From Anaerolineae bacterium (GTDB taxonomy: Bacteria > Chloroflexota > Anaerolineae > Aggregatilineales > UBA3940), in contig JAFGOY010000042.1 in NCBI GenBank assembly GCA_016926255.1, positions 1-56,371 on the forward strand: a stretch of DNA of 56,371 nt. The letters run 5' to 3'. The translations under genes were made by a program, and so were the position numbers. This document shows positions 36,201 to 44,567 of the stretch, piece after piece. Position 1 is the first letter of the stretch, and every line of letters starts with the position of its first letter. The notes under the pieces were generated by a model. That model ran no database searches, was not told the DNA's origin, and saw only the letters and a program-made list of their open reading frames with translations.

Positions 36201-36677
36201 ATAAACCCGCCACAGGGTATCGAGCAGAACGTTGCTCGGCTTGAGATCGCGATGGACGATTCCATGCGTGTGAATATAATTGAGCGCCGCGACGATCTGC
36301 GAGGTAAAGCGCAGCACATCCTTCGGGAACATCGGGCCGTTGATCAACAGGTCGGCAATCGACCCGCGTGAAACGTAGCGCAGCACAAAAAGATAGTGCT
36401 GCTTGGTACGGCCAAATTCGTAGAGGGGCAGAATGTTGGGATGCGAAAGACTGGCGACGAGATGGGCTTCTTTCTGAAGCATCTGGTAGGCGACCGAATC
36501 GGTCGCGCCGACGCTTAACGGGATTGCCCTGACGGCGACGACGCGCTCCCGTTCACGATCCCAGGCCGACCAGATATTGGCCTGCCCGCCGACGCCGATT
36601 TGCTCGAGCAGGGTATATGCGCCGAGCAGATAGCCGGCGGTGAGCTTATCAGAATGTATCAGACTGTGAGTATCCAT
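33228..36677 (-). CDS. Ser/Thr kinase-like, CHASE2 and adenylate-cyclase-like fusion
   Basis: The 1149-residue protein has an N-terminal kinase domain (about 20-280), a helical middle region, one membrane helix, an external CHASE2 sensor, three membrane helices and a class III cyclase-like domain. In the kinase, HRDLKPSN and SDFGLA are intact but the ATP-anchoring Lys is Arg50 (VVAVRAI). In the cyclase, the first metal Asp is Ser (VLVASVRNF), the purine-binding Lys is Gln (VVQADGD), the transition-state Asn is Glu and the Arg is Gln (GDAVEIASQL). The product may be a pseudoenzyme or an unusual enzyme. The ATG at 36677 is preferred to a TTG 21 codons upstream because a TATAAT box lies between them. 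Confidence 0.88.
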   Translation of the reverse strand: MDTHSLIHSDKLTAGYLLGAYTLLEQIGVGGQANIWSAWDRERERVVAVRAIPLSVGATDSVAYQMLQKEAHLVASLSHPNILPLYEFGRTKQHYLFVLRYVSRGSIADLLINGPMFPKDVLRFTSQIVAALNYIHTHGIVHRDLKPSNVLLDTLWRVYISDFGLARLLPDITAALHTGHGTAPYSPPEQHLKQQITPQSDIYSLGVMLFEMLTGNLPWDGDTSLALMQIDSDVELPDIREFNPDLPDRVTNALHKLTAYKAADRPATALEALDIIRRAIGDTQSLMPEPVPILTGPAQDIQEAGVLLKHHVVNTEPGDPLSIRLTHFVLIDSVYQHANRLNLTLTTSESAFILQAALLHDYHFDTWWHRLADEPEARIRVVRQVMEDGIDIVIERLLSLLAVDTGVKKDWFTQPGLERLVDFCVNHNSLKVRGDALSVLEQIFPQQEDWQPIAISVKADRELAGLALTDDSLSRRVARLLGRLGTETAFKYIMEREQHDRHFWSAALEIRDGIGRWPESVAPRFRLQGWLQRLWQTALMVRVLRTWVRLLIGLIVGVAVALLVNWRVLYTQDLFLRDALFAPYDVSGITTLVAIDDDSLSEYGRWENWPRSLHAELIRQLEAAGAKVIAFDVTFATATEDDTELAEAMAEHGAVLQPVLGEGDALYRTLGIIDFENAVQPQAVLRESSAALGHTNILHDPDGTIRTMPSLIHVDDGRYLSLPLAAISLYLTGDVTVPTNSLDQSLDMAGRSIPVGTWGEMRINFAGPPASQSEQTFNMVSYRDVLSGDFDPALFKGKIALVGVMATAEPDKYLTPVSDAGRPMFGVEVLANAIETVWSQRFIRLPAFWVQVLILVGLGAITALVLNARPWLGLLLAVGEILLYFVLAMLLFDAWGILLSLLYPVLVISLVFILVTIYHLSVEIRERREFLSMFENRVQPRVARATLQALQDGEISLEGQVQEVTVLVASVRNFAEFGERHLPDKALEAVNDILAKISGMIVNAEGMVVQADGDHLTAVFNAPLAQPTHPSLALKAMLEVSRSLDRYRKSLPPADIHRDITLSYGIYTGRAVVSYSRSAQRSDVTVFGDAVEIASQLSLLADSGQMLAGRVTVERSGEVIAAEPVDPLALPGKVAPIDVYRLLPATEPL

Positions 36678-36713
36678 ATTTTGACTGGTCACTTTGCCTA
36701 AAGCGTTGCGCTC

Positions 36714-36719
36714 ATTATA
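36714..36719 (-). promoter_or_regulatory. -10 box of the kinase-cyclase gene
   Basis: A perfect TATAAT on the minus strand lies 37 bases before the chosen ATG. Transcription would start near 36707, downstream of the alternative TTG start, which supports the shorter protein. No good -35 hexamer is seen. Confidence 0.45.
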
Positions 36720-36789
36720 CTCGTGTTGCGATGGATACAATAGTCAGGGGTCTGCCCATAACCGGCATACTGAAACAATGAGAGGCACA

Positions 36790-37602
36790 ATGAGAATCTC
36801 AGCGATGACCACCTGTGTGGTCGACACCTTCATCTACAAGAACATGGAATGCATCGGCGGGAACAGCCTCAACGTGGCGACGCAGTGCAGGCGGAGCGGC
36901 GTCGAAGAGGTGGCGATCATCGGCGCGGTGGGCGACGACCGTCCGGGCAGGCTGATCGAGGCGTACCTCGCGCGGGTGGGGATCGACGCGAGTCACCTGC
37001 ACCGGCTGGCGGGTGAGCGGACGATGACCAACAAAATCGACCGGGACGAAAAGGGCGAGCGGTACTTCGTGCCAGGCGCTTTCGACCCCGGCATCCGCGA
37101 TGCCTTCCGCCTGAGCGATGACGATTGGGCTTTCGCCAACACCTTCGACGTGCTGGCGACGACCGAAACCGATCCCAACCTCAAGACTGCCTTTGAGCGG
37201 CTCGATCCATCGACGAAGCTGGTGGTCGATATCCACAATATGCCAAATCTCGCACTGATGGTCAAGCACGCACAGCGCATCGACCTGGGGATCATCAGCG
37301 GGGGCGAGGAGCAGTTGGCGCAAGCGCGGGAGATCGTCAAAAATCACGGGGCGTTCATCATCGTGACGCTGGGCGCGGAGGGGAGCATCGCGCTGCGGCC
37401 CGGAGAAGAAATCCACCAACCCGCGCTGCCGGTTGACGAAGTCGTCGATACCACCGGCTGCGGCGATGCCTTCCTGGGGGCGTTCATCGCGGCGTACTAT
37501 GGCGGCGCGGATGTGCAGTCGGCGCTGCTGAAGGGTGCCGAGGCCGGTGCGGAGACGCTGGGGCGAGTCGGGGCGGTGGAGGGTGGGTGCAGTGGGGGGT
37601 AA
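36790..37602 (+). CDS. PfkB-family sugar kinase (fructosamine kinase-like)
   Basis: The 270-residue ribokinase-fold enzyme has an N-terminal GGNSLNVATQCRRSG motif, an IGAVGDDRPG segment and a C-terminal DTTGCGDAFLGAFIAAYYGG with the catalytic Asp and anion hole. The opening TTCVVDTFI and the GGNSLNVA motif recall fructoselysine 6-kinases (FrlD) and related enzymes; the substrate is an inference. AGAGG lies 5 bases before the ATG. It is divergent from the kinase-cyclase gene and is followed by a MITE-like element. The end of the protein is unusually rich in Gly. Confidence 0.87.
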   Translation: MRISAMTTCVVDTFIYKNMECIGGNSLNVATQCRRSGVEEVAIIGAVGDDRPGRLIEAYLARVGIDASHLHRLAGERTMTNKIDRDEKGERYFVPGAFDPGIRDAFRLSDDDWAFANTFDVLATTETDPNLKTAFERLDPSTKLVVDIHNMPNLALMVKHAQRIDLGIISGGEEQLAQAREIVKNHGAFIIVTLGAEGSIALRPGEEIHQPALPVDEVVDTTGCGDAFLGAFIAAYYGGADVQSALLKGAEAGAETLGRVGAVEGGCSGG

Positions 37603-37611
37603 GGGCTTTTT

Positions 37612-37844
37612 ATCCACAGATTTCACAGATGCCACAGATAAAAAAACAAAAAAACATATTCAGTCCGCGAATTACGCTAATTACACGAATTTATTATCTG
37701 TCACGCAGAACAGTCTGGTGAAACTTGTATCAAGGCTGATGCAGATTCAAGTTCAGACGAACCGTGCTCAACCAGCAGAAAATAATTAGCGTAATCCGCG
37801 TAATTTGCGGATAAATATCTATGAAATCTGTGTCATCTGTGGAT
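37612..37844. repeat. MITE-like element, copy 1, nested in a second inverted repeat
   Basis: The inner element (37658-37815) has terminal inverted repeats: TCCGCGAATTACGCTAATTA on the left and the complement of TAATTAGCGTAATCCGCG...TTTGCGGA on the right. Outside it lies a second pair: ATCCACAGATTTCACAGAT (left, from 37612) against AAATCTGTGTCATCTGTGGAT (right, ending 37844; given in part). A diverged copy of the inner element occurs at 45726-45881. The whole interval can fold into one long cruciform. No coding content is seen. Confidence 0.8.
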
Positions 37845-37931
37845 CATCTTCCGCCCACAAACACAAAAAATCAGGGGTATACTGGTAATTACAGAGAATA
37901 CCTGTACTGCGGTTATTGGGGGGAGGAAACG

Positions 37932-38411
37932 ATGATCTTCTTACTGATGCCGTATGGGCTGCCCTGGCTGGGTGCCCTGATGATGACCCTGGTCGGGAAG
38001 CCGCAGAAGCAGACCAAATACCTGCTGGCGACAATCAGCTTTGCCCTGACGGGGATTGCCACACTGGTCGTTCTGATACTGACGTGGGATGATGCTGTCA
38101 TCGGCGGGTTTGGTATGATAGCTATGGCCCTTGCTGCTCTGTTAAGCTTGGGGCTATCAGTCCACCTGATCCTCAAATCGCGGTATGGCCCAGAAAAGCG
38201 GGCAGGTTTTTATGCGCTGTTCTTGCTGCTGATCGGTGGGGTAAACAGCCTCGCATTGACCCCGTCGATCGTACTCATGATTTTGTCATGGGGCGCGATT
38301 ATTTTCGCTACTGCCAGGTTATTGTGGTTTGGCGGCATCGTCAACGATGTTTCCGCCGACAAGGAAGACCGACGACGACGCAATATGGATGATTTTTACG
38401 ATTCTAGATAA
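37932..38411 (+). CDS. Hypothetical four-helix membrane protein
   Basis: The 159-residue protein has four hydrophobic helices (about 3-22, 30-50, 58-80 and 92-130) and a charged cytoplasmic tail rich in Arg and Asp (DKEDRRRRNMDDFYDSR). GGAGG lies 5 bases before the ATG, which fixes the start; the frame open upstream runs into the repeat element. No family is recognised. The gene stands alone between a repeat and the convergent hydrogenase operon. Confidence 0.7.
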   Translation: MIFLLMPYGLPWLGALMMTLVGKPQKQTKYLLATISFALTGIATLVVLILTWDDAVIGGFGMIAMALAALLSLGLSVHLILKSRYGPEKRAGFYALFLLLIGGVNSLALTPSIVLMILSWGAIIFATARLLWFGGIVNDVSADKEDRRRRNMDDFYDSR

Positions 38412-38454
38412 TTGGCTGCCGTGATAAACGCACAATACCCGCCCTAACCTGCGA

Positions 38455-38928
38455 TCAGCCGCCTGCCGAATGGATCGCCTCCAGCACCAGCGCGACAGCC
38501 TCATCGACGGCGGCGGCGACAGCAGGCGACAGCCCTTCCCCCGCATCGAATTGATTGGCCTCAACCGAGATCAGGATCATATCGGGCGTCACGCCATACA
38601 GCGATTGTGCCGCACCGAACAGCACGCCAGGATCGACGTGATGCTGGTAGGTGACCGGTGCCTCGGCGGGGCGGGTGATCCGCTCGACGTGGAGTTTGCC
38701 GGGGGAATCGCCCACACGGGCGTCGATTAGGATGGTGCGCGCCGCCCGGCTGACCGGCTCGGCCAGATCGGGGGTGAGTTGCTGGATAATGAGGACTTCG
38801 ACCTGATCGGTATCAACGTGCGGGATAAGCCGGGAGGCGACGGTGGGGCCGAAGCCGTCGTCGCCTCTCAGGGGGTTACCGTAGCCGATGACCAGCACGC
38901 GGGGTGCGTGGTCGTCAGGGGAGGTCAA
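38455..38928 (-). CDS. hoxW: [NiFe]-hydrogenase maturation protease
   Basis: The 157-residue endopeptidase of the HyaD/HybD/HoxW family removes the C-terminal peptide of the hydrogenase large subunit after nickel insertion. The N-terminal motif LVIGYGNPLRGDDGFGP holds the conserved Asn and Asp (nickel-binding in family structures). A middle D-A-R-V-G-D and the H-H-V-D-P segment supply further ligands. Its ATG overlaps the stop of the large-subunit gene by four bases, so it is the last gene of the hox operon and is made together with its substrate. Confidence 0.92.
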   Translation of the reverse strand: MTSPDDHAPRVLVIGYGNPLRGDDGFGPTVASRLIPHVDTDQVEVLIIQQLTPDLAEPVSRAARTILIDARVGDSPGKLHVERITRPAEAPVTYQHHVDPGVLFGAAQSLYGVTPDMILISVEANQFDAGEGLSPAVAAAVDEAVALVLEAIHSAGG

Positions 38929-40337
38929 CGCAGAACCTCGTCGAGCAGTTCGCCCTCCGGGCCGCGCAGTTCGACATCCAGCGAAAGGCGGTCGTAGGCG
39001 TGGGTCGAGCAGCTCAGGCAGGGATCGAAGCTGCGGATCACAGCCTCGACGCGGTTGAGCATTCCCTCGGTGAGCTTGTTGCCGTCGACATACCGGCGGG
39101 CGGTTTGCAGCACACCGCGATTCATGGCGAGATTGTTGTGCGTGGTCGAGACGACCAGGTTTGCCCCGGTGATCAACCCCTGCTCGTCGACGGTATAATG
39201 ATGGATCAGCGTGCCGCGCGGCGCTTCGGTGACCCCGATACCAGAGTCGACATTGGCGTTCGCCACCGCACGGACGCGATTGCCCAGGATCGCCGGGTCA
39301 GCCATGTACTGCTCGATGCGCTCGACGGCGTGAAGGCACTCGATCAGGCGGGCCAGGTGATAGTGGAACGAACTCAGGCGGTTCAAGTCCTTGAACTCGA
39401 CCAGTTCCTGGTCGGCCATCGGGGTGCCCAGACGGTCGAGAATGTTGAGACGGGCCAGCGGGCCGACTCGATAAATGCCATCCGGGTAGCCCTCCGGCAG
39501 ATAGTAGGGGAACTTCAAATACGTCCAGGGTTCGACTGCTTCGCCGATGAACTCCTGGTAGCGATTGCGGTGGAATTCCGCAACCACTTTGCCGTTTACG
39601 TCGGCTATGCGGATACGGCCCCGGTAAATTTCGTGCTTTTCATCGTGCTCGTCGACCAGCCCCATGAACAGGGAGGGGAAATCGGCAAAGATGCGAATTT
39701 CCTCGCGGTAGTCTTCAAGCGTACGCTTGAACCATCCCAGGGTGCGCTGGAGAATCTCGTACGCCTCCGGGATCATGCCCAGGATTTCCTCGCGGGTTTC
39801 CGGGGACAGCCGTTCGGAGACTCCACCGACGACGATCCAGGTCGGGTGGATGCGTTTCCCGGCCATCAGTTCGATGATGCGCTGGCCGAAGCGGCGCAGG
39901 CGAACGCCATCACGAGCGATCTCCGGGTTGGATTCCATCAGGCCGAAGATGCTGCGCTTCGCCGGGTCTGAGTCCATGCCAAGCAGAAAGTCGGGCGATG
40001 ACAGGTGGAAGAAAGAAAGCGCGTGAGACTGGATCAGCGAGGCATAGTTGACGACTTCGCGCAGGCGGCGGGCGGTGCCCATCACGCGGACGGACATCAC
40101 TTCTTCACACGCCTGAGCCGAGGCCAGCATGTGGCTGATTGTGCAGATTCCGCAGATGCGGCCCATCAGAGCGGGCATCTCGTAGAACGGGCGGCCCACG
40201 CAGATTTTCTCGAAGCCGCGATACTGGGTGACGTGGAAACGGGCATCGGCGACATTGCCGGTATCGTCCAGTTGAATGGTGATCTTGGAGTGGCCCTCGA
40301 TGCGGGTCACCGGATCAATGACAATTTGTTGGGTCAT
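38925..40337 (-). CDS. hoxH: NAD-reducing [NiFe]-hydrogenase large subunit
   Basis: The 470-residue catalytic subunit carries both cysteine pairs for the NiFe centre: R-I-C-G-I-C-T-I-S-H (Cys62, Cys65) and D-P-C-L-S-C-S-T-H (Cys440, Cys443). A 24-residue C-terminal extension follows His446; the protease encoded next should cut there. The pattern DPCLSCSTHA is typical of group 3d (HoxH) enzymes. With HoxY it forms the hydrogenase dimer, and HoxEFU link it to NAD(H). All expected ligands are present, so the enzyme should be active after maturation. Confidence 0.96.
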   Translation of the reverse strand: MTQQIVIDPVTRIEGHSKITIQLDDTGNVADARFHVTQYRGFEKICVGRPFYEMPALMGRICGICTISHMLASAQACEEVMSVRVMGTARRLREVVNYASLIQSHALSFFHLSSPDFLLGMDSDPAKRSIFGLMESNPEIARDGVRLRRFGQRIIELMAGKRIHPTWIVVGGVSERLSPETREEILGMIPEAYEILQRTLGWFKRTLEDYREEIRIFADFPSLFMGLVDEHDEKHEIYRGRIRIADVNGKVVAEFHRNRYQEFIGEAVEPWTYLKFPYYLPEGYPDGIYRVGPLARLNILDRLGTPMADQELVEFKDLNRLSSFHYHLARLIECLHAVERIEQYMADPAILGNRVRAVANANVDSGIGVTEAPRGTLIHHYTVDEQGLITGANLVVSTTHNNLAMNRGVLQTARRYVDGNKLTEGMLNRVEAVIRSFDPCLSCSTHAYDRLSLDVELRGPEGELLDEVLR

Positions 40338-40348
40338 TGTGTTTTCTC

Positions 40349-40885
40349 CTAGGCCCCAGGCCGCGTGTGTTCGGTGAGATCGGCGGGGATGCGGCCCGCA
40401 AGTAATTCGGCGATGGTGTGAAAGATCGTATCCGCCGAGGGCGGGCAGCCCTGTACAAAGACGTCGATATCGACCACTTCGTGGAGCGGGACGGCTTTGG
40501 GCAGCAGGGCCGGGATCACCTCACTGGGATGCTGCGGATTCTCGGTGGCGCTTTTGATGTAGGCCACGTCGAGCAGTTCTTCACGGCTGAACTTGTTGCG
40601 CATGGTCGGGATGTTGCCCGCGACGGCGCAGTCGCCAAGTGCAACGAGGATTTTGGTCCGCGAACGGATCATCCTGATCTTGTGCAGGTCTTCCTCGCTG
40701 CTGACCGCCCCTTCGACGATGGCAACGTCAACCTGCTCCGGGTATTCCTTCATATCGACCAGTGGGCTGTAAACCACATCGATTTTATCGGCGATGTCGA
40801 TCAGGCGCTCGTCGATGTCGAGCAGCGACATATGGCAGCCTGAGCAGCCGTCGAGCCAGGTTGTCGCCAGGGTTACTTTGCTCAT
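40349..40885 (-). CDS. hoxY: NAD-reducing [NiFe]-hydrogenase small subunit
   Basis: The 178-residue subunit is the short HoxY form, which carries one proximal [4Fe-4S] cluster. Ligands are visible in [22 protein letters not shown] and [15 protein letters not shown] lies 7 bases before the chosen ATG, and this ATG overlaps the hoxU stop (ATGA), so the upstream extension is rejected. It passes electrons from the NiFe site to HoxU. Confidence 0.95.
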   Translation of the reverse strand: MSKVTLATTWLDGCSGCHMSLLDIDERLIDIADKIDVVYSPLVDMKEYPEQVDVAIVEGAVSSEEDLHKIRMIRSRTKILVALGDCAVAGNIPTMRNKFSREELLDVAYIKSATENPQHPSEVIPALLPKAVPLHEVVDIDVFVQGCPPSADTIFHTIAELLAGRIPADLTEHTRPGA

Positions 40886-41604
40886 TTCTTTACCTCTCTC
40901 ATCTTGGTCAGGTAGGCCAGGAATTCGGTGCGCTTGATCATCTCGCCTGCTGCCTTGCCCTTTTCGACCAGTGCCCCGGTCGGGCAGACATTGACACACT
41001 TGCCACAGGATGAACAGGTCGGCGATTCACCCCAGGGCAGGTTGAAGTCGCTGATAATCGTTGAGTTTTCACCCCGGCCAAAGATATCCCAGGTGTGGGC
41101 ACCTTCGATCTCATCGCAGACACGCACGCAGCGGGTGCAGAGGATGCAGCGGTTGGCATCGACCACGAAATGCTCGTGAGTCATATCGACGCGGCGGTCG
41201 GGGTTTTGATTGGTAAAGCGAACATGATCCATGCCGAGCTTCTGGGCTTTCCATTGAAGCTCGCAGTTGCCATTCGAGACGCAGACCGCGCAGACGTGGT
41301 TGCCCTCTGCGAACAGCAGCTCAATGATCATGCGGCGGTATTTTTGAAGGCGCTCAGAGTTGGTGATCACCTCCATGCCTTCTTCGACATAGGTGGTGCA
41401 GGCCGGGACAAGATTTCGCCAGCCGACGACCTCCACCAGACACAAACGGCAGGCCCCCACCAGCGACAGGCCATCAAGCTGGCACAGGGTGGGGATCATA
41501 ATGCCGTTCTCGCGGGCGACTTCGAGGATCGTCTCGTCTTCGTGAGCGCCGACATCCTGGCCATCGATCTTTAGAGTTTTAATACGTGAACGTACGACTG
41601 CCAT
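40882..41604 (-). CDS. hoxU: Hydrogenase diaphorase subunit, iron-sulfur protein
   Basis: The 240-residue protein corresponds to the N-terminal part of complex I NuoG. It has an N-terminal [2Fe-2S] ferredoxin-like domain (C-Q-L..., V-G-A-C-R-L-C-L-V), an H-x-C-x-x-C type cluster site (N-H-V-C-A-V-C, then C-E-L-Q-W) and two [4Fe-4S] motifs, [13 protein letters not shown] and [14 protein letters not shown]. It wires HoxY to HoxF. Its stop overlaps the hoxY start by four bases, and 20 bases separate it from hoxF. Confidence 0.95.
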   Translation of the reverse strand: MAVVRSRIKTLKIDGQDVGAHEDETILEVARENGIMIPTLCQLDGLSLVGACRLCLVEVVGWRNLVPACTTYVEEGMEVITNSERLQKYRRMIIELLFAEGNHVCAVCVSNGNCELQWKAQKLGMDHVRFTNQNPDRRVDMTHEHFVVDANRCILCTRCVRVCDEIEGAHTWDIFGRGENSTIISDFNLPWGESPTCSSCGKCVNVCPTGALVEKGKAAGEMIKRTEFLAYLTKMREVKK

Positions 41605-41624
41605 GATCAGACCTTTCTCCGGCT

Positions 41625-43289
41625 CTAGCTCTCGCCTGCCGGTTCGTCGGCACTGCCGTTATCATCGACCAGGCGCTCCAGGTATTCGTCTTCAAAATAC
41701 TGCATTGTGCTGACCACCGGGTTCGGTGCAGCCTTGCCCAGCCCGCACAGGCAGGTGTTCTGCAACAGGTCGCCCAGTTCGACCAGCAGGTTGAGTTCGG
41801 ATTGGCTGGCCTCGCCAGCAACCACTTTGGACAGCAGGTCGTACATCTGGCGGGTCCCGGTGCGGCAGGGGATGCACTTGCCGCATGATTCGGTCATCGA
41901 GAATTCCATGAAGTAGCGGGCGACTTCAACCATCGAGGAAGAGTCGTCCATGACGATCATACCGCCCGACCCCATGAAGGAGCCGACCTCGCGCAGCGAT
42001 TCATAATCGACGGGCATGTCGAGGAACTGCTCAGGCACACAGCCACCGGACGGCCCGCCGGTCTGGACGGCCTTGTAGTTGCGGCCATCGGGCAGCCCGC
42101 CGCCGATATCGAAGACGATCTCGCGCAGGGTGATCCCCATCGGGACTTCGATCAGGCCGGTGTTGACGATCTGCCCGGCCAGCGCGAAGACCTTGGTACC
42201 CTTGCTCTTTTCGGTGCCGATCTCGGCGAACCAGTCGCTGCCGTTGCGGATGATCGGGGCGACGTTGGCAAAGGTTTCGACGTTATTGATCAGGGTCGGC
42301 TGCCCCCACAGGCCGTAATCGGCGGGATAGGGTGGCCGGGGACGCGGCACGCCGCGCCGCCCTTCAATCGAGGCAATCAGTGCGGTTTCCTCACCGCAGA
42401 CAAAGGCCCCTGCCCCAAGACGTACCTCGATGGCAAAATCGAATGTAGTGCTGAAGACACCGTTGCCGAGAATGCCTGCCCAGCGGGCCTGCTTGATCGC
42501 CAGCTCAAGGCGCTCGACGGCCAGCGGGTATTCGGCGCGGACGTAGATATAGCCCTTGTTGGCACCGACCGCGTAGCCGGCAATAGCCATACCTTCGATC
42601 ACACGGTGGGGGTCGCTCTCAAGGACACTGCGATCCATGAACGCGCCGGGGTCGCCCTCATCGGCGTTGCAGATCACATACTTGGTTTCGCTTTCCGCCT
42701 TGGCGACCGTCACCCACTTGAGTCCGGCAGGATAGCCGCCGCCGCCGCGACCACGCAGGCCGCTCCTGGTCACCACGTCGATGACCTCCGAGGGGGTCAT
42801 TTCAGTCAGCGCCTTGTGCAGCGCCAGGTACCCACCGGCGGCGATGTATTCGGTGATCGCTTCGGGGTCGATGATGCCGCAGTTCTCAAGCACGATCTTC
42901 TGCTGGCGCTCAAAGAAGGGAATGTCCTGGGGGAGAATCAGCTTTTCGACCGGGCCATTTTCGAGGCTGTCGAGGATCGCCGGGACATCGTCAACGGTGA
43001 CGCTCTGGTAGACGATCCCGTCAGGATCGACGCGGACGAGCGGCCCGGCGGCACACAGTCCCATGCAGCCCACCCCTTTGACCTGAACTTCATCTTCAAG
43101 GCCGCGCGCCTCGACTTCGGCGATCAGCGCATCGCGGACGGCGTCGCTGTTCTGGGAGATACAGCCCGCCGCCACACAGATGCAGATGTGATAGCGATAC
43201 TGCTGCTCCTGTTCCTGCGAGGCCCCGGCGACGTTGACGAGATCATCAAGCGAAGCCACCGAGATTCTTTGACTAGTTTTCTTCACCAT
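41625..43289 (-). CDS. hoxF: Hydrogenase diaphorase subunit, NADH-binding flavoprotein
   Basis: The 554-residue protein is NuoF-like with an N-terminal thioredoxin-fold [2Fe-2S] domain (C-I-C-V-A-A-G-C and C-M-G-L-C-A-A-G-P). The core has the NADH site [13 protein letters not shown], the FMN site [14 protein letters not shown] and [19 protein letters not shown], and the C-terminal [4Fe-4S] site [16 protein letters not shown]. It oxidises NADH or reduces NAD+ for the hydrogenase. The ATG overlaps the hoxE end by 17 bases; another ATG three codons upstream is equally possible. Confidence 0.95.
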   Translation of the reverse strand: MVKKTSQRISVASLDDLVNVAGASQEQEQQYRYHICICVAAGCISQNSDAVRDALIAEVEARGLEDEVQVKGVGCMGLCAAGPLVRVDPDGIVYQSVTVDDVPAILDSLENGPVEKLILPQDIPFFERQQKIVLENCGIIDPEAITEYIAAGGYLALHKALTEMTPSEVIDVVTRSGLRGRGGGGYPAGLKWVTVAKAESETKYVICNADEGDPGAFMDRSVLESDPHRVIEGMAIAGYAVGANKGYIYVRAEYPLAVERLELAIKQARWAGILGNGVFSTTFDFAIEVRLGAGAFVCGEETALIASIEGRRGVPRPRPPYPADYGLWGQPTLINNVETFANVAPIIRNGSDWFAEIGTEKSKGTKVFALAGQIVNTGLIEVPMGITLREIVFDIGGGLPDGRNYKAVQTGGPSGGCVPEQFLDMPVDYESLREVGSFMGSGGMIVMDDSSSMVEVARYFMEFSMTESCGKCIPCRTGTRQMYDLLSKVVAGEASQSELNLLVELGDLLQNTCLCGLGKAAPNPVVSTMQYFEDEYLERLVDDNGSADEPAGES

Positions 43290-43797
43290 TGCCTTCATCC
43301 TCTTCTGCCAGCCAGTTATCCAGGCGTTCGTGCAATAGATCGGGTGTCACGCTGCCTTCCACTTCGCCGTCAAAAACGGCGGCGGGGGCAAGGCCGCAGG
43401 CACCGATGCAGCGCACAGTCAACAGCGACACCTTGTCATCGGGCGTCGTCTGACCATCTTTGAGATCGTAGTGCGCTTCGATATCATCCAGGAGTGCTTT
43501 CGACCCCTTGATGTGGCAGGCGGTGCCGGTGCAGACCGAACAGGTGTGCCGGCCCTGGGGTTTCATCTGGAAGTAGTGATAGAAGGTCACCACACCGAAA
43601 ATCTGGCTGGGCGATACAGGCAGCCTTTCGGCCACAAACTTGAGTGCTTCTCGATCAATGTAGCCAAATACGCCCTGCACGGTATGCAGCGTTTCGATGA
43701 GCGCATCGGGCCGGTAGCCGTTTCTGCGCATGGTTGCTTCGACGAGCTTCCAGCGTTTATCGGCGGCGCTTGTTTCGGCTGTTGCCTGAGCAGGCAT
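43273..43797 (-). CDS. hoxE: Hydrogenase diaphorase subunit, NuoE-like
   Basis: The 174-residue protein is a NuoE-type thioredoxin-fold [2Fe-2S] subunit with ligands C89, C94 (C-T-G-T-A-C), C130 and C134 (C-I-G-A-C-G-L-A-P). A helical N-terminal part precedes it. It is the first gene of hoxEFUYHW. AGAGGAGA lies 6 bases before the chosen ATG, whereas the 26-codon upstream extension has no family similarity. The presence of hoxE marks the five-subunit, cyanobacterial/Chloroflexi-type enzyme. Confidence 0.95.
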   Translation of the reverse strand: MPAQATAETSAADKRWKLVEATMRRNGYRPDALIETLHTVQGVFGYIDREALKFVAERLPVSPSQIFGVVTFYHYFQMKPQGRHTCSVCTGTACHIKGSKALLDDIEAHYDLKDGQTTPDDKVSLLTVRCIGACGLAPAAVFDGEVEGSVTPDLLHERLDNWLAEEDEGNGEEN

Positions 43798-44090
43798 ACC
43801 ATTCTCCTCTGCTGTGTCATTGACCGGGTCGACTCCGGTCAATTCAATCGGGGCGGCACGACTGCCTCCGCCCAATTATGCAATGTCAAGATAAACGAAT
43901 ACCCGCCAAAACGGGCTTCTTCGGATTATCCGGTGAATAGTATTATATTTCAGTCAATCAAAGAAGGAAATGTATCACTAACAAACAGTGACTATCGTCC
44001 CTCGTTTGTGAAATAAAGTACAAATTAGTGACAAAAGGCACAAAAGGGAGGAACAATTGGATTGGCAAGGCTGGTATGGACGAGTGCCTG
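43798..44090 (-). promoter_or_regulatory. Upstream region of the hox operon with Rex-like site
   Basis: No gene is seen here. On the minus strand a TATAAT box lies at 43947-43942, about 145 bases before hoxE. Further upstream, 44006-44023 reads TTGTG-N8-TACAA on the plus strand, one base from the Rex core TTGTG-N8-CACAA. Rex senses the NADH/NAD+ ratio, which suits an NAD-linked hydrogenase. An AT-rich stretch lies between the two sites. Promoter and operator assignments are inference. Confidence 0.45.
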
Positions 44091-44567
44091 TCAGCGCGGA
44101 CGGAGGGCGATCAGGGTCAGCTCTTTGCCGAGAGCACGCCAGTCGTCGTCGGTGCCGTCGACCGTATAGCCCAGCACATTGACGAACTTCGCCTCGAAGG
44201 GATACTTTTTGGCGAAGGCCAGCAGGATTTCCCCGGCTTCTTCGTGCGAAAGCTGCTCGGCGTGAACGTCGAGCTTGCGGCGGCCCACCTGGATCGAGAC
44301 GTCGGGATTAGCCATCAGGTTCTTATACCACTGCGATTCCTTGCCGAAACCGACGGCGATGATATAGGTATCGGTTTCTTTGTCGTGGGTGACGACCTCC
44401 AGAACCGCCTGCCGGGTCAACCCGGATTTCCGGCCAATGTGATTGAGCAGCAGGAATCGCTTGCCAAACAGCCATCCCAGCCCGATTTTATAGGCCGTGA
44501 TCGGCATGCGAAAGAACAGGCGGCTGAGTCCGGTCGGCGGTTGTAAGTCTCGGATTTTCTCCGGCAT
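44091..44567 (-). CDS. Nitroreductase-family deazaflavin-dependent oxidoreductase
   Basis: The 158-residue protein fits the F420H2-dependent Ddn/Rv3547-type split-barrel family: L-L-L-N-H-I-G-R-K-S-G-L-T-R followed by a strand ending in V-L-E-V-V, then W-Y-K-N-L-M-A-N-P-D-V-S-I-Q-V-G and A-E-Q-L-S-H-E-E. The W-Y-K-N-L motif lies at the coenzyme site. Such enzymes use reduced F420 or a flavin to reduce diverse compounds; the physiological substrate is unknown. GGAG lies close before the ATG. It stands alone upstream of the hox promoter region, in the same direction. Confidence 0.85.
   Translation of the reverse strand: MPEKIRDLQPPTGLSRLFFRMPITAYKIGLGWLFGKRFLLLNHIGRKSGLTRQAVLEVVTHDKETDTYIIAVGFGKESQWYKNLMANPDVSIQVGRRKLDVHAEQLSHEEAGEILLAFAKKYPFEAKFVNVLGYTVDGTDDDWRALGKELTLIALRPR

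Noticed and set aside
37821-37931. Upstream extension of the small membrane protein at 37932
   Set aside because: It would begin inside the inverted repeat; GGAGG directly before the later ATG fixes the start.
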